A DNA stretch of 64,000 nt from Enterovirga aerilata (GCF_013044135.1 NZ_JABEPP010000004.1:1-64000); one strand, 5' to 3'. Positions 1 to 9,644 are shown, numbered from the stretch's first letter. Numbers and translations: made by a program. The notes: generated from the letters alone by a model not told the origin.

Positions 1-278
1 GAGAACACTAGCCATGCTGCACTGGCGCCCGGGCCGTATTACCCGGAGGGCGGCGCTGGTCCGGCTCCCCGAGTGCGGGTTCGCGAAACCCGCCCGCAGG
101 CGCCGCGTCAGCCGGCTCGGGCTCTCGCCCATTCCGGCCCAGTCAAGCTCTTCCGCTCTGTTGACGCCTCGCGAGAGCGCCCCTCGGCGAAGAGGACGAA
201 GCCGATCTAGACTATATTCCTAACAATGTCAAGCCGCCTGTCATCCCCGGCGGCCCGCAGGGCCGGGAAGCCCTCGGC

Positions 279-704
279 GTCATCCCCGGCGCCTGCGCAG
301 CAGGCGGGAAGGGGATCCAGACACCCTAGCCAAAGCGCGACGCCTCTGGATTCCCTTCCCCTCCGCAGCGCTGACGCGCCGCTCCGGCCGGGAATGACAG
401 TGGAGGCGGTCCGGTGTCATCCCCGGCGGGCGCGCAGCGCCCGGGAAGGGGATCCAGAAACCCACCTGACAGAAAAGCCCGTGGATTCCCGTCCCCTCCG
501 GCGGCTCCGCCGCTCCGGCCGGGAATGACAGTGGAGAGGCTGGAGCCTCGGCGCCCCAGCGGACCGCAAGGCCGGGAAGCCCTCGGCGTCATCCCCGGCG
601 CCTGCGCAGCAGGCGGGAAGGGGATCCAGCACACCTCCCACACGGACAACGCCCCTGGATTCCCTTCCCCTCCGGCGGCTCTGCCGCCTCCGGCCGGGAA
701 TGAC
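279..704. repeat. Three tandem palindromic intergenic repeat units
   Basis: Three units of about 115-120 bp lie at 279-398, 416-529 and 588-704. Each begins GTCATCCCCGGC, has an internal GGGAAGGGGATCCAG arm answered by a CTGGATTCCC(T/G)TCCCC arm, and ends GGCCGGGAATGAC, so each can fold into a long hairpin. Units 1 and 3 also share the 18 bases that precede them. The variable centre differs between units. This looks like a non-coding, mobile-type repetitive element of the kind scattered in high-GC alphaproteobacterial genomes. The several open frames across it are by-products of its GC-rich symmetry. Confidence 0.8.
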
Positions 705-830
705 AGTGAGCCTCACGGTCCCGCCGGTTCGTCATCGCGGGCGCAGCGAAGCAATCCGGCCCCTGCTGAACCAAAGACTGGATTGCCGCGTCGCCTTCTC
801 CTCGCAAGGCAGGGCGAGCGCGCAGACTGG

Positions 831-853
831 ATGGTCGGGTCGAGCCCGACCAT
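831..853. repeat. 23-bp palindrome, copy 1
   Basis: The arms ATGGTCGGG and CCCGACCAT pair perfectly around five bases. The same arms recur at 2666-2688, and a related palindrome with different arms lies at 13244-13266. All three are intergenic. Confidence 0.7.
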
Positions 854-1136
854 GACGGAGGGGCGTCTCTGCGCGCTTGCCTGCGCAGTGCTTCCCTCCT
901 CTCCGGCCAGGAATGATGGTGGGAAGCCTTGCACGAGGCAGGCCCCCGCCTCGCGCGCGGCTCGGTTCAGGGGATCGCGTTAACCGACCGTTCGGCAACT
1001 GCCGAAGATTTCGACGGAGCCGGTGATTGCGGCGGGTTAGTTTCGCGCCAAGCCCAAAGAGTTAAGCCTTAGCCATCATGCTCGGGGAGCGAGAGACGCC
1101 GAGGCGGTTCAGGCGCGCCGCAACGCGCCTCGGCTG

Positions 1137-2504
1137 GTGAGTTGGGGACGGGTGCAGGCCGTGGTGGAAACCGCCCAGGACGGGAGGCCGAGCCGGACGA
1201 TCGGCGGCAAGCTCAACCGGCTCGTCCTCCTTTCGGTCGGGGTCGCCCTGATCGTCGGAACGGCGCTCTCCTGCTGGGGCGAGGCGCAGAGGTTCCTCCG
1301 GTCGAAGCGCGACGTGATGCTCGCGACCGCGCAGGTCTTCGCCTCGGCCAGTTCCAGGGCCGTGGCCGGCTCCGACCGGGTCGCCGTCCTTCAGGCGATC
1401 CGCGCCGTCGCGCGCGTCCCGGGGCTCATCTATGTGGAGGTGCGCGGGAGGGACGGCCACCCGCTCGCCCAGATCGGCTCGGGCGAACGCCTGAACGCGG
1501 ACCTCGTCCTTGCGGCCGCGGAGGACGCCTCGCCCCTTGCGCTGCTCGGGTCGCGGACCATGACCCTGACCGTGCCCGTGATCGACGGCGGCGTGGCCGT
1601 CGGCGAGATCGAGCTGGTGGGCGAGACGCGCGGGCTCGCCGGGCAGTTCTGGCGGACGATGCTCTATGCCGGCCTGAGCGCGGCTGCCGCGCTCGCGATC
1701 GGCCTCCTCTTCTCGGTGCGCCTCCAGCGCTCGATCACGGTGCCGCTCGGCCAGCTCACGGAGGCGATGCGCAGGGTGGGGCGCACGCGCGACTATTCGG
1801 TACCCGTCGAGGTCGCGAGCGACGACGAGACGGGGGTCCTGGCGGCGCGCTTCAACGGGATGATGGCCGAGATCCGGGAGGCGGTCGACCGGCTCCTGGC
1901 GCGCGAAAAGGAGATCGTCGAACGCCTCAGCCTGGCGGGCGAGTTGCGCGACGACCAGACCGGCCAGCACGTGCTGCGCGTGTCGGAGATCAGCCGGATC
2001 ATCGCCACCGAGCTCGGGCTGCCGGCGGCCTTCGTGGACGACCTGTGCCGCGCCTCGCCGATGCACGACGTGGGCAAGATCGCCATCCCGGACTCGATCC
2101 TGCACAAGCCCGGGCCGCTCACCCCGGAGGAGCGCCGCATCATGGAAGGGCACGCCCGGTGCGGCTACGAGATCCTGAAGAGCAGCAGTTCGGAGCTCGT
2201 GCAGCTCGCCGCCGAGATCGCGATCTCGCATCACGAGCGGTGGGACGGAGCCGGCTATCCGAACAGGCTCGCCGGGGAGGCGATCCCGGTTTCCGGCCGC
2301 ATCACGGCGGTGGCGGATGTCTGCGACGCCCTCCTGTCGGAGCGCCCGTACAAGAAGCCTTGGAGCTTCGAGCGCGTCCGCGATCTCCTGCGGCAGGAGG
2401 CGGGGGCGCATTTCGACCCGGCCTGCGTGGAGGCGCTGCTGGCGCGCTGGCCGGAGCTGGAGAGGATCTACGAGGGCCGCGCCCCGGTCGCGCAGGCGGC
2501 ATAG
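1137..2504 (+). CDS. Membrane-anchored HAMP/HD-GYP cyclic-di-GMP phosphodiesterase
   Basis: A 455-residue protein with transmembrane segments near residues 27-47 and 174-194 flanking a periplasmic sensor region. A HAMP linker (about 195-248) and a C-terminal HD-GYP domain follow. The HD motif is MHDVGKIAIPD (289-299) and the GYP motif HHERWDGAGYP (335-345), both intact. Known members of this family hydrolyse cyclic di-GMP, so the likely role is lowering this messenger in response to a periplasmic signal; the signal itself cannot be told. The start is uncertain: GTG 1137 has no good ribosome-binding site and sits behind a 9-bp inverted repeat. GTG 1152, with GGGGA just before it, is a fair alternative. 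The gene stands alone, convergent with lepA. Confidence 0.88.
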   Translation: MSWGRVQAVVETAQDGRPSRTIGGKLNRLVLLSVGVALIVGTALSCWGEAQRFLRSKRDVMLATAQVFASASSRAVAGSDRVAVLQAIRAVARVPGLIYVEVRGRDGHPLAQIGSGERLNADLVLAAAEDASPLALLGSRTMTLTVPVIDGGVAVGEIELVGETRGLAGQFWRTMLYAGLSAAAALAIGLLFSVRLQRSITVPLGQLTEAMRRVGRTRDYSVPVEVASDDETGVLAARFNGMMAEIREAVDRLLAREKEIVERLSLAGELRDDQTGQHVLRVSEISRIIATELGLPAAFVDDLCRASPMHDVGKIAIPDSILHKPGPLTPEERRIMEGHARCGYEILKSSSSELVQLAAEIAISHHERWDGAGYPNRLAGEAIPVSGRITAVADVCDALLSERPYKKPWSFERVRDLLRQEAGAHFDPACVEALLARWPELERIYEGRAPVAQAA

Positions 2505-2665
2505 CCCGCGGCCGCGAGCCGGGCACGTTCTGGCTCGACCCAATGGGGCTCGCGCGCGGCGAGCTGGATCCGCGAACGCGGGAGACCGCGCTCCACCATC
2601 CGCGCTGCCGCGTGTCGCGGCAGCATGAGGCCTTTCACGAGCCTGCTCGGCGAACCGAAGGCTGG

Positions 2666-2688
2666 ATGGTCGGGCCAAGCCCGACCAT
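2666..2688. repeat. 23-bp palindrome, copy 2
   Basis: The arms ATGGTCGGG/CCCGACCAT are identical to copy 1 (831-853). It lies between the convergent ends of the HD-GYP gene and lepA, 12 bases from the lepA stop, so it may also act as a weak bidirectional hairpin. Confidence 0.7.
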
Positions 2689-2700
2689 GACAAGAGCCGC

Positions 2701-4506
2701 TCACGAATCCATCTTCAGCGCCGCGATGAACGCCTCCTGCGGGATCTCGACGCGGCCGAATTGGCGCATGCGCTTTTTGCCCTCCTTCTGCTTGTCGAGG
2801 AGCTTGCGCTTGCGCGTGGCGTCGCCGCCGTAGCACTTCGCGGTCACGTCCTTGCGCAGCGCCCGGATCGTCTCGCGGGCGATGATCTTGCCGCCGATCG
2901 CCGCCTGGACCGGGATCTGGAAGAGGTGCGGCGGGATGAGGTCCTTCAGCTTCTCGCACATCGCCCGCCCGCGGCTCTCGGCGCGGTCGCGGTGGACGAG
3001 CATCGAGAGCGCGTCGACCGGCTCGGCATTGACCAGGATCGACATCTTCACGAGGTCGCCCTCGCGATAATCCGTGATGTGGTAGTCGAAGGAGGCGTAG
3101 CCCTTCGAGATCGATTTCAGCCGGTCGTAGAAGTCGAACACGACCTCGTTCAGCGGCAGGTCGTAGACCACCATGGCGCGCTTGCCGACATAGTTCAGGT
3201 CGATCTGCACGCCGCGCCGGTCCTGGCAGAGCTTCAGGACGCCGCCGAGATACTCGTCCGGCGTGAGGATGGTGGCGCGGATCCAGGGCTCCTCGATCGC
3301 CTCGATCTTCATCACGTCCGGCATGTCGGCCGGGTTGTGCAGCTCCTTCACCGAGCCGTCCCGCATCTTCAGATGATAGACGACGGAGGGTGCGGTCGAG
3401 ATCAGGTCGAGGTTGAACTCGCGCTCGAGCCGCTCCTGGATGATCTCGAGGTGGAGAAGCCCGAGAAAGCCGCAGCGGAAGCCGAAGCCGAGCGCCGCGC
3501 TCGTCTCCATCTCGTAGGAGAAGCTCGCGTCGTTCAGGCGCAGCTTGCCCATCGCGGCGCGCAGATTCTCGAACTCGGCCGCGTCGACCGGGAACAGGCC
3601 ACAGAACACGACCGGCTGCACCGGCTTGAAGCCCGGCAGGGGCTCCTTGGCCGGCTTCTTGTCCTCGGTGATCGTGTCGCCGACGGCGGTGTCGGCCACC
3701 TCCTTGATGGAGGCGGTCAGGAAGCCGACCTCGCCCGGCCCGAGCTCGGCCACGTCCTGCATCTTCGGGCGGAAGACGCCGATCTTGTCGACCCCGTAGA
3801 CGGCGCCGGTGCCCATCATCTTGATGGTCATGCCCTTGCGGAGCCTGCCGTCGACGATGCGGACGAGCACGACCACGCCGAGATAGGCGTCGTACCAGGA
3901 ATCGACGAGCAGCGCCTTGAGGGGCGCCGTCTCGTCGCCCTTGGGCGGCGGCAGGCGGGTCACGATCGCCTCCAGCACCTCGTCGATGCCGAACCCGGTC
4001 TTGGCCGAGATCATCACGGCGTCCGAGGCGTCGAGCCCGATCACCTCCTCGATCTGCTCCTTCACCCGGTCGGGCTCGGCCGCCGGCAGGTCGATCTTGT
4101 TGAGGACGGGGACGATCTCGTGGTTCGCGTCGAGAGCCTGGTACACGTTGGCGAGCGTCTGCGCCTCGACGCCCTGGGAGGCGTCGACGACGAGCAGGGA
4201 TCCCTCGCAGGCCGCCAGCGAGCGCGAGACCTCGTAGGCGAAATCGACATGGCCGGGCGTGTCCATCAGGTTGAGGATGTAGTCCCGCCCGTCCTTCGCC
4301 CTGTATTCGAGCCGGACGGTCTGCGCCTTGATGGTGATCCCGCGCTCCTTCTCGATCTCCATGTTGTCGAGGACCTGCTCGGTCATCTCGCGGGCGGAGA
4401 GGGCGCCGGTCTGCTGGATGAGGCGGTCCGCGAGCGTCGACTTGCCGTGGTCGATATGCGCCACGATCGAGAAGTTGCGGATGTTGTCGATCGGATGGCT
4501 GGTCAT
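2701..4506 (-). CDS. lepA: Elongation factor 4 (LepA), translational GTPase
   Basis: A 601-residue protein, the usual LepA length. The start [20 protein letters not shown] gives the standard N-terminus; upstream in-frame ATG codons would add 62 unlike residues and are rejected. The GTPase P-loop AHIDHGKST (16-24), DTPGH and NKIDLP motifs are present, followed by the EF-G-like domains and the LepA-specific C-terminal domain. LepA is a ribosome-associated GTPase that acts on stalled or misassembled translation complexes. It is divergent from the metallophosphoesterase gene across a 196-bp region. Confidence 0.98.
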   Translation of the reverse strand: MTSHPIDNIRNFSIVAHIDHGKSTLADRLIQQTGALSAREMTEQVLDNMEIEKERGITIKAQTVRLEYRAKDGRDYILNLMDTPGHVDFAYEVSRSLAACEGSLLVVDASQGVEAQTLANVYQALDANHEIVPVLNKIDLPAAEPDRVKEQIEEVIGLDASDAVMISAKTGFGIDEVLEAIVTRLPPPKGDETAPLKALLVDSWYDAYLGVVVLVRIVDGRLRKGMTIKMMGTGAVYGVDKIGVFRPKMQDVAELGPGEVGFLTASIKEVADTAVGDTITEDKKPAKEPLPGFKPVQPVVFCGLFPVDAAEFENLRAAMGKLRLNDASFSYEMETSAALGFGFRCGFLGLLHLEIIQERLEREFNLDLISTAPSVVYHLKMRDGSVKELHNPADMPDVMKIEAIEEPWIRATILTPDEYLGGVLKLCQDRRGVQIDLNYVGKRAMVVYDLPLNEVVFDFYDRLKSISKGYASFDYHITDYREGDLVKMSILVNAEPVDALSMLVHRDRAESRGRAMCEKLKDLIPPHLFQIPVQAAIGGKIIARETIRALRKDVTAKCYGGDATRKRKLLDKQKEGKKRMRQFGRVEIPQEAFIAALKMDS

Positions 4507-4631
4507 GAGGCGCTCTGGCGATGGCCAGGATCGCGCGCCGGCCACGCCGGGGCTCACTGGATCGCGGAAATCGGATCGAGCGCAGATAGCAGCGCCCGCC
4601 CCTTCCGCCAAGGGAAGCCGTCCTGCCGGGC

Positions 4632-4670
4632 GGCTGTCACATCGGCGCAATCGGAGGCTGTCACAGCCTC
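4632..4670. promoter_or_regulatory. Direct repeat and 17-bp palindrome between divergent genes
   Basis: GGCTGTCACA occurs at 4632-4641 and again at 4656-4665. The second copy lies inside a perfect palindrome, GAGGCTGT-C-ACAGCCTC (4654-4670). It falls between the divergent starts of lepA and the metallophosphoesterase, 33 bases before the latter. It may be an operator; no regulator can be named. Confidence 0.4.
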
Positions 4671-4702
4671 GGGCGTACCGACCCCGAATCACAGGGCGCG
4701 AC

Positions 4703-5506
4703 GTGCAGGTTCAGAACCGGCGGTATCGGACCGTCTTCATCTCGGACGTCCATCTCGGGACCCGGGGCTGCCAGAGCGGCCTGCTGCTCGACTTCCTCCG
4801 CGAGGTCGAGAGCGACACCATCTACCTCGTGGGCGACATCGTCGACGCCTGGCGCCTCAAGCAGGGCTGGTATTGGCCGCAGGAGCACAACGACGTCGTC
4901 CAGAAGCTCCTGCGCAAGGTCAGGAAGCATGTCCGGCTCGTCTACATCCCGGGCAATCACGACGAGTTCCTGAAGGACTATCTCGGCACCCATTTCGGCG
5001 GGGTCGAGGTCGTGTCCCACGCCGTCCACGTCGCGGCCGACGGACGGCGCTATCTCGTGGTGCACGGGGACGATTTCGACGTCGTGGTCCGGCACGCGAA
5101 GTGGCTCGCGCTCCTCGGCGACTGGGCCTACGAGACGGCGCTCTGTGTCTCGAGCTGGATCAACCTCGTCCGCCGCCATCTCGGCCTGACCTACTGGTCG
5201 CTGTCGCAATGGGCGAAGCTGAAGGTGAAGAACGCCGTCAGCTTCATCGGCGATTACGAGGCCGCGCTCGTGAACGAGGCGAAGCGGCACGGCGTGGACG
5301 GCATCATCTGCGGCCATATCCACCATGCGGTGATCCACGACCGGCTCGGCATCCGCTACATGAATTGCGGCGACTGGGTGGAGAGCTGCACCGCGCTCGC
5401 CGAGACCTATGACGGCGAGTTCGAGCTGATCCGCTGGACGGCGCTCACGCCCCGCCGCGCGGCCCCGGAGCTGCGCCCGGAGGTCGCCACGGCAGCCGCC
5501 GCCTGA
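4703..5506 (+). CDS. Metallophosphoesterase, LpxH-like (UDP-2,3-diacylglucosamine diphosphatase family)
   Basis: About 267 residues from the GTG at 4703, chosen because the family fold begins ten residues later at FISDVHLG. Dimetal-phosphoesterase motifs appear in order: DVHLG, GDIVDAW, GNHDE, HGDDFD and GHIHH. The family includes LpxH, which cleaves UDP-2,3-diacylglucosamine in lipid A synthesis, but many alphaproteobacteria use LpxI for that step, so the substrate is uncertain. The next gene, a glycosyltransferase, begins within ten bases of the stop. This pairing suggests a joint role in envelope glycolipid metabolism. Confidence 0.85.
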   Translation: MQVQNRRYRTVFISDVHLGTRGCQSGLLLDFLREVESDTIYLVGDIVDAWRLKQGWYWPQEHNDVVQKLLRKVRKHVRLVYIPGNHDEFLKDYLGTHFGGVEVVSHAVHVAADGRRYLVVHGDDFDVVVRHAKWLALLGDWAYETALCVSSWINLVRRHLGLTYWSLSQWAKLKVKNAVSFIGDYEAALVNEAKRHGVDGIICGHIHHAVIHDRLGIRYMNCGDWVESCTALAETYDGEFELIRWTALTPRRAAPELRPEVATAAAA

Positions 5507-5515
5507 AGCGTGCCG

Positions 5516-6556
5516 ATGCGTCTCCTGGTCGCGACGGATGCCGCACCGCCGCAGGTGAACGGCGTCGTGCGCTCGCTGGAGCAGACCGCGGCGGCGCTCG
5601 CCCGCATCGGCGTGGAGACCGTCTTCCTCGCGCCCGACCGCTTCCCGGCGGTCCCGCTCCCGAGCTATCCCGAGATCCGCCTGGCCCTGGTGCGCCCGGG
5701 GCAGGTCGCGCGCATCGTGGCGGCGGGCCGCTTCGACGCGATCCACGTCGCGACCGAAGGGCCGGTCGGGCTCGCGGCGCGACGGTTCTGCCTGCGCGAA
5801 GGCCTCGCCTTCACGACCAGCTACCATACGCGCTTTCCGGAATACCTCCGGGCGCGCGCTCCCATCCCGCTCTCCTGGAGCCATGCCTGGCTGCGCCGCT
5901 TCCACAATGCGGGAGCGGCCACCATGGTCTCGACGGAGAGCCTGCGGACGGAACTCGCCGGGCGCGGCTTCCGGCGGCTGAAGCTCTGGACGCGCGGCGT
6001 CGACACGGAGCTGTTCCGGCCGCGGCCGCCGGCCCTGGATCTTCCGCGCCCGATCTTCCTCTCGGTCGGCCGGCTGGCGGTGGAGAAGAACCTCGCGGCC
6101 TTCCTGCGGCTGGACCTGCCGGGCACGAAGGTGGTCGTCGGCGACGGGCCGCAGCGGGCGGGGCTCGAGGCCGCCTTCCCGGACGCCGTCTTCCTGGGCA
6201 TACGGACGGGAGCCGAGCTCGCCGCGATCTACGCCTCCGCCGACGTCTTCGTGTTCCCCAGCCTGACGGACACCTACGGCATCGTGCTCCTGGAGGCGCT
6301 GGCCTCGGGCCTGCCGGTCGCGGCCTTCCCGGTGTCCGGCCCGAAGGACGTGGTCGGCGGCGCGCCCGTCGCGGCGCTCGGCCCGGACCTGCGCGAGGCG
6401 GCGCTCGCCGCGCTCGCCATCCCGCGCGAGCGCTGCCGCGCCTTCGCGCTCGCGCGGTCCTGGGAGCGGAGCGCGCGCGAGTTCCTGGCGCATGTCGCGC
6501 CGCTCTCCCGGCCCGTATCCCTGCCGCCGCGCCTCGTGCTACGGTCCGCCGGCTAG
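5516..6556 (+). CDS. GT4-type glycosyltransferase (alpha-mannosyltransferase-like)
   Basis: A 346-residue protein from ATG 5516 (GTG 5510 would add two residues). The N-terminus LLVATDAAPPQVNGVVRSLE is typical of GT4 enzymes acting on membrane lipids. A donor-binding half follows, with FLSVGRLAVEKNL, the EX7E-like stretch SLTDTYGIVLLEALASGLPV and a C-terminal closing helix. There are no transmembrane segments, so it is probably a membrane-associated cytoplasmic enzyme. It is tightly coupled to the upstream metallophosphoesterase. The donor sugar and acceptor lipid cannot be read from sequence; GDP-mannose-type transfer is only a family-level guess. Confidence 0.85.
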   Translation: MRLLVATDAAPPQVNGVVRSLEQTAAALARIGVETVFLAPDRFPAVPLPSYPEIRLALVRPGQVARIVAAGRFDAIHVATEGPVGLAARRFCLREGLAFTTSYHTRFPEYLRARAPIPLSWSHAWLRRFHNAGAATMVSTESLRTELAGRGFRRLKLWTRGVDTELFRPRPPALDLPRPIFLSVGRLAVEKNLAAFLRLDLPGTKVVVGDGPQRAGLEAAFPDAVFLGIRTGAELAAIYASADVFVFPSLTDTYGIVLLEALASGLPVAAFPVSGPKDVVGGAPVAALGPDLREAALAALAIPRERCRAFALARSWERSAREFLAHVAPLSRPVSLPPRLVLRSAG

Positions 6557-6565
6557 GCGAGCACC

Positions 6566-8098
6566 ATGTCGGACCCGCGTGAGTTGGAGCTGAAGCTGGA
6601 GGTCGGGCCGCGCGGGCTCGCGCGCCTGAAATCCCGCGGCCTCAAGCAGCTGGGGGAGGCGAGCGCCCGCGAGCGCCTCGCCAGCGTCTATTTCGACACG
6701 GCGGACCGGCGCCTGCGCGAGAAGGGCCTGAGCCTGCGCGTGCGCTCCGTCGGCGGGCGCCATCTCCAGACCGTGAAGGGGATCGCGGACGGGCCCGGGA
6801 TCGGCCTCTTCGAGCGTTCCGAATGGGAGAGCGAGGTCGCCGGTCCCAGGCCGGATCTCGCCGCCGCCGCCCGCACGCCCGTGCAGGAGGCGCTGGCCGA
6901 AAAGGGCGCGGGCGGCCTTCGCCCGGTCTTCGCCGCCGAGGTCGAGCGCACGATCTGGCTCGTCGAGAGCGAGGGCTCGACGATCGAGGTCGCGCTCGAC
7001 GAGGGGACGATCGCGGCGGAGGGCGCGAGCCGGCAGGTCGCCGAGCTCGAGCTGGAGCTGAAGCGCGGCAGCGCCGCCGATCTCTTCGCGCTGGCCCGCC
7101 GGCTCGACGAGGCGGGCGCGCTCCGGCTCGGGGTGCTCACGAAATCCGAGCAGGGGTACCGGCTCGCCGAGGGCGAGGCGCAAGGCTTCCACAAGGCCGA
7201 GGCCGTGAAGCTGAAGCGCGGAACCCCGACCGCGGCGGCTTTCGCCGCGATCGTGCGGGCCTGCCTGCGCCATTTCCGCCTCAACGAGTCGGGAGTGGTC
7301 GAGGCCCGCCTGCCCGAGGCGCTGCACCAGGCCCGCGTGGCCATGCGGCGGCTCCGCTCGGCGCTGTCGCTCTTCAAGGAGCTGCTCGGCGATCCCGAAT
7401 CGGACGAGATCAGGAAGCGGCTGCGCACGCTCTCGGGCCATCTCGGCCATGCCCGCAACCTCGACGTCTATCTCGCCCGCACCGGGACGGATGCCGCGGA
7501 GGGGCGGCCCGCCGACCCGGCCTGGATCGCCAGGCTCAGGGCCGAGCGCGAGGAGGCCTATGACCGGATCGCCAAGGTTCTGGCCTCCAAGAGGTTCCGG
7601 CGCCTGATGCTCGACCTTCTCGCCTGGGTGGAGGACGGCGCCTGGCGCAGGCCGGCCGATCCGGACGCCCGGGCCCGGTTGAAGCGGCCGATCGAGGTCT
7701 CCGCGGCCGCGATCCTCGACAAGCGGCGGCGCCGCGTGCGCCGGCGCGGCCGCGATCTCGCCGAGCTCGATCCGGAGATGCGCCACGAGGTCCGCATCGA
7801 GGCGAAGAAGCTCCGCTATGCGGCGGAATTCTTCTCGGGGCTCGTCGAGCACAAGGCGGGGAGGAAGGGGCTGAAGCGGTTCCTCTCGGCGCTGGAGGAG
7901 CTGCAGGAGGCCCTGGGCGACCTGAACGACCTGGAGACCGCCAGGACGCTCCACGCCGATGCGGAGGCGCGCGCGGAGGAGGGCGGCGCCCCGTCCCCGG
8001 ACGACGAGGCCGGGCGGGAGGCGGAGCTGCTCGAGCGTGCCGTCGCGGCGCACCGGGCCTTCTCCGACGCGAAGCCCTTCTGGCGCGACTTCGCCTGA
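6566..8098 (+). CDS. CYTH and CHAD domain protein
   Basis: A 510-residue protein. The N-terminal CYTH (triphosphate tunnel metalloenzyme) domain opens with the signature ELELKLEV (ExExK) and spans roughly residues 6-200. The C-terminal CHAD helical domain, rich in conserved His, Arg and Lys (for example ALHQARVAMRRLRSALSLFK and HEVRIEAKKLRYAAEFF), spans roughly 225-500. CYTH domains hydrolyse tripolyphosphate or bind triphosphates, and CHAD domains bind polyphosphate, so a role in polyphosphate metabolism or polyphosphate granules is likely. It starts ten bases after the glycosyltransferase gene and may be co-transcribed with it. Confidence 0.92.
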   Translation: MSDPRELELKLEVGPRGLARLKSRGLKQLGEASARERLASVYFDTADRRLREKGLSLRVRSVGGRHLQTVKGIADGPGIGLFERSEWESEVAGPRPDLAAAARTPVQEALAEKGAGGLRPVFAAEVERTIWLVESEGSTIEVALDEGTIAAEGASRQVAELELELKRGSAADLFALARRLDEAGALRLGVLTKSEQGYRLAEGEAQGFHKAEAVKLKRGTPTAAAFAAIVRACLRHFRLNESGVVEARLPEALHQARVAMRRLRSALSLFKELLGDPESDEIRKRLRTLSGHLGHARNLDVYLARTGTDAAEGRPADPAWIARLRAEREEAYDRIAKVLASKRFRRLMLDLLAWVEDGAWRRPADPDARARLKRPIEVSAAAILDKRRRRVRRRGRDLAELDPEMRHEVRIEAKKLRYAAEFFSGLVEHKAGRKGLKRFLSALEELQEALGDLNDLETARTLHADAEARAEEGGAPSPDDEAGREAELLERAVAAHRAFSDAKPFWRDFA

Positions 8099-8147
8099 GC
8101 CGCGATATGAGGCTGCCGGCCTCGGCCGCGATCCAGCTTCCCTCGCC

Positions 8148-9032
8148 ATGAACTACCGCCACGCCTTCCACGCCGGCAACTTCGCGGACGTGATGAAGCA
8201 CGCGCTGCTCGCCCGCATCCTCGTGCATCTGCGCGGGAAGGAGACGCCGTTCCGGGTCGTCGACACGCATGCCGGGATCGGCCGCTACGACCTGGCAGGC
8301 CCGCAGGCCGAGCGCACCCTCGAATGGCGCGCCGGCATCGGCCGGATGGAGGAGCCGTTCGGGCCGGAGGTCGAGCCGCTCCTGGCGCCCTACCGGGAGG
8401 TGATCGGGGCGACACGGGCGCGCTACGGCGAGACGGTCTATCCCGGCTCCCCGGCGATCGTGCGCGAGCTGCTTCGCCCCGCCGACCGCGCCGTCTTCGT
8501 GGAAAAGCATCCGGAGGACGGGGCGGTCCTCGCCGAGCGCTTCAACGCCGTCCACAACATCAAGGTGATGCTGATGGACGGCTGGATCGCGCTGCGCGGC
8601 CTGATCCCGCCGAAGGAGCGGCGCGGCCTCGTGCTGATCGATCCGCCCTTCGAGGAGCCCGGCGAACTCGCCCGGGCTGCGTCGCGCCTGCGCGACGCCA
8701 TGCGGCGCTGGCCGACGGGCATCTTCGCCGTCTGGTACCCGATCAAGGACATGGCCGAGATCGAGTCCTTCGTGGCCGCCGCATCCGGGGCGCAGGCGCG
8801 CGACCTGCTCAGGCTCGAGCTCCTGGTCGATCGCCCGGACGGGCTGCGGCTGGCCGGGAGCGGCCTCCTCGTCGCGAACCCGCCCTGGACGCTCGCCGGC
8901 GAGGCGGGCCTTCTGCTCCCGGCCTTGGCGGAACGGCTCGCGCGGCGTGACTACGGCGCGTTTCGGTGCGAGAGGCTGGAGCGCGAGCCTCCGCGCGAGA
9001 CGCGCGGGCCGCATGTCCCGGGAGGATCCTGA
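8148..9032 (+). CDS. rlmJ: 23S rRNA adenine-2030 N6-methyltransferase RlmJ
   Basis: A 294-residue protein starting MNYRHAFHAGNFADVMKHAL, the hallmark RlmJ N-terminus, which fixes the start at ATG 8148. VDTHAGIGRYDL is the SAM-binding region and LIDPPFE is the N6-adenine catalytic motif (the DPPF/Y type). RlmJ methylates A2030 of 23S rRNA during 50S maturation. The glutathione S-transferase gene starts three bases after its stop, suggesting coupling. Confidence 0.95.
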   Translation: MNYRHAFHAGNFADVMKHALLARILVHLRGKETPFRVVDTHAGIGRYDLAGPQAERTLEWRAGIGRMEEPFGPEVEPLLAPYREVIGATRARYGETVYPGSPAIVRELLRPADRAVFVEKHPEDGAVLAERFNAVHNIKVMLMDGWIALRGLIPPKERRGLVLIDPPFEEPGELARAASRLRDAMRRWPTGIFAVWYPIKDMAEIESFVAAASGAQARDLLRLELLVDRPDGLRLAGSGLLVANPPWTLAGEAGLLLPALAERLARRDYGAFRCERLEREPPRETRGPHVPGGS

Positions 9033-9035
9033 CCG

Positions 9036-9644
9036 ATGCTGACCCTGCGCTTCTCGCCTGCCTCGCCCTATGCCCGCAAGGTGAGGATCGCGGCCGAGCT
9101 CGTAGGCCTCACGGACCGGATCACGCTCCTGCCGACCCAGACCGGCGACCCGAAAAGCGGCCTCACCGACGTCAATCCGCTGGGAAAGATCCCGACGCTC
9201 ACCCTGGAGAACGGCGAGACCCTCTTCGATTCCCGCGTCATCGTCGACTATCTCGACCATCTCGGCGGCGGCCGGCTCGTCCCGCCGGGGGAGGAGCGCT
9301 TCCGGGTGCTGCGCCACCAGGCCCTCGCCGACGGGATCCTCGATGCCGCCCTGCTGCTCGTCTACGAAGGCCGCTACCGTCCCCCGGAGCACCACGTGCG
9401 GAGCTGGACGGACATGCAGGCCGGCAAGATCTCGCGCGCCCTCGACCATTGCGAGGCGGCGCTGTCCCGCCCTGCCGAGACGGTGCATATCGGACATGTC
9501 GCGCAGGCCTGCGTCCTGGGCTATCTCGACCTGCGCTTCGCGGGAGAATGGCGGAGGAGCTATCCGGCGCTGGTGGCCTGGCTCGAGGATTTCGCCGCCC
9601 GCGTTCCCGTCTACGATGCCACCCGCCCTCCAGCGGGCGCCTGA
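9036..9644 (+). CDS. Glutathione S-transferase family protein
   Basis: A 202-residue protein with an N-terminal thioredoxin-like domain (LRFSPASPYARKVRIAAELV, then NPLGKIPTL and DSRVIVDYLD) and a C-terminal helical domain. The residues after the first strand (SPASPYAR) fit a Ser- or Cys-free active site as in many bacterial GST-like proteins. Substrate and true transferase activity are unknown. It lies three bases downstream of rlmJ. Confidence 0.9.
   Translation: MLTLRFSPASPYARKVRIAAELVGLTDRITLLPTQTGDPKSGLTDVNPLGKIPTLTLENGETLFDSRVIVDYLDHLGGGRLVPPGEERFRVLRHQALADGILDAALLLVYEGRYRPPEHHVRSWTDMQAGKISRALDHCEAALSRPAETVHIGHVAQACVLGYLDLRFAGEWRRSYPALVAWLEDFAARVPVYDATRPPAGA

Larger units (their letters stand above)
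1..1136. other. Gene-free stretch at the left edge
   Basis: No convincing gene is seen here. The stretch holds the palindromic repeat cluster (279-704) and a 23-bp palindrome (831-853), listed separately. On the minus strand an open frame of 44 codons runs from an ATG at 132 off the left edge without a stop. It could be the start of a gene outside the window, but it is too short to judge. The last 40 bases carry a perfect 9-bp inverted repeat (1098-1106 with 1126-1134), directly before the GTG used for the next gene. Confidence 0.5.

Noticed and set aside
226-983. Several overlapping short frames in the repeat cluster
   Set aside because: They follow the palindromic repeat on both strands and have no conserved protein pattern.
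988-1075. TTAA elements upstream of the HD-GYP gene as CtrA boxes
   Set aside because: Neither TTAACCGACCGTTCGG nor TTAAGCCTTAG has a proper second half-site.
1062-2693. A 543-codon minus-strand open frame opposite the HD-GYP gene
   Set aside because: It is Arg/Pro/Ala-rich with no recognisable domain and is explained by high GC opposite a well-supported gene.
2761-5412. An 883-codon plus-strand open frame spanning lepA and the metallophosphoesterase
   Set aside because: It runs antisense through LepA, whose motifs are complete, and its sequence is low-complexity charged residues.
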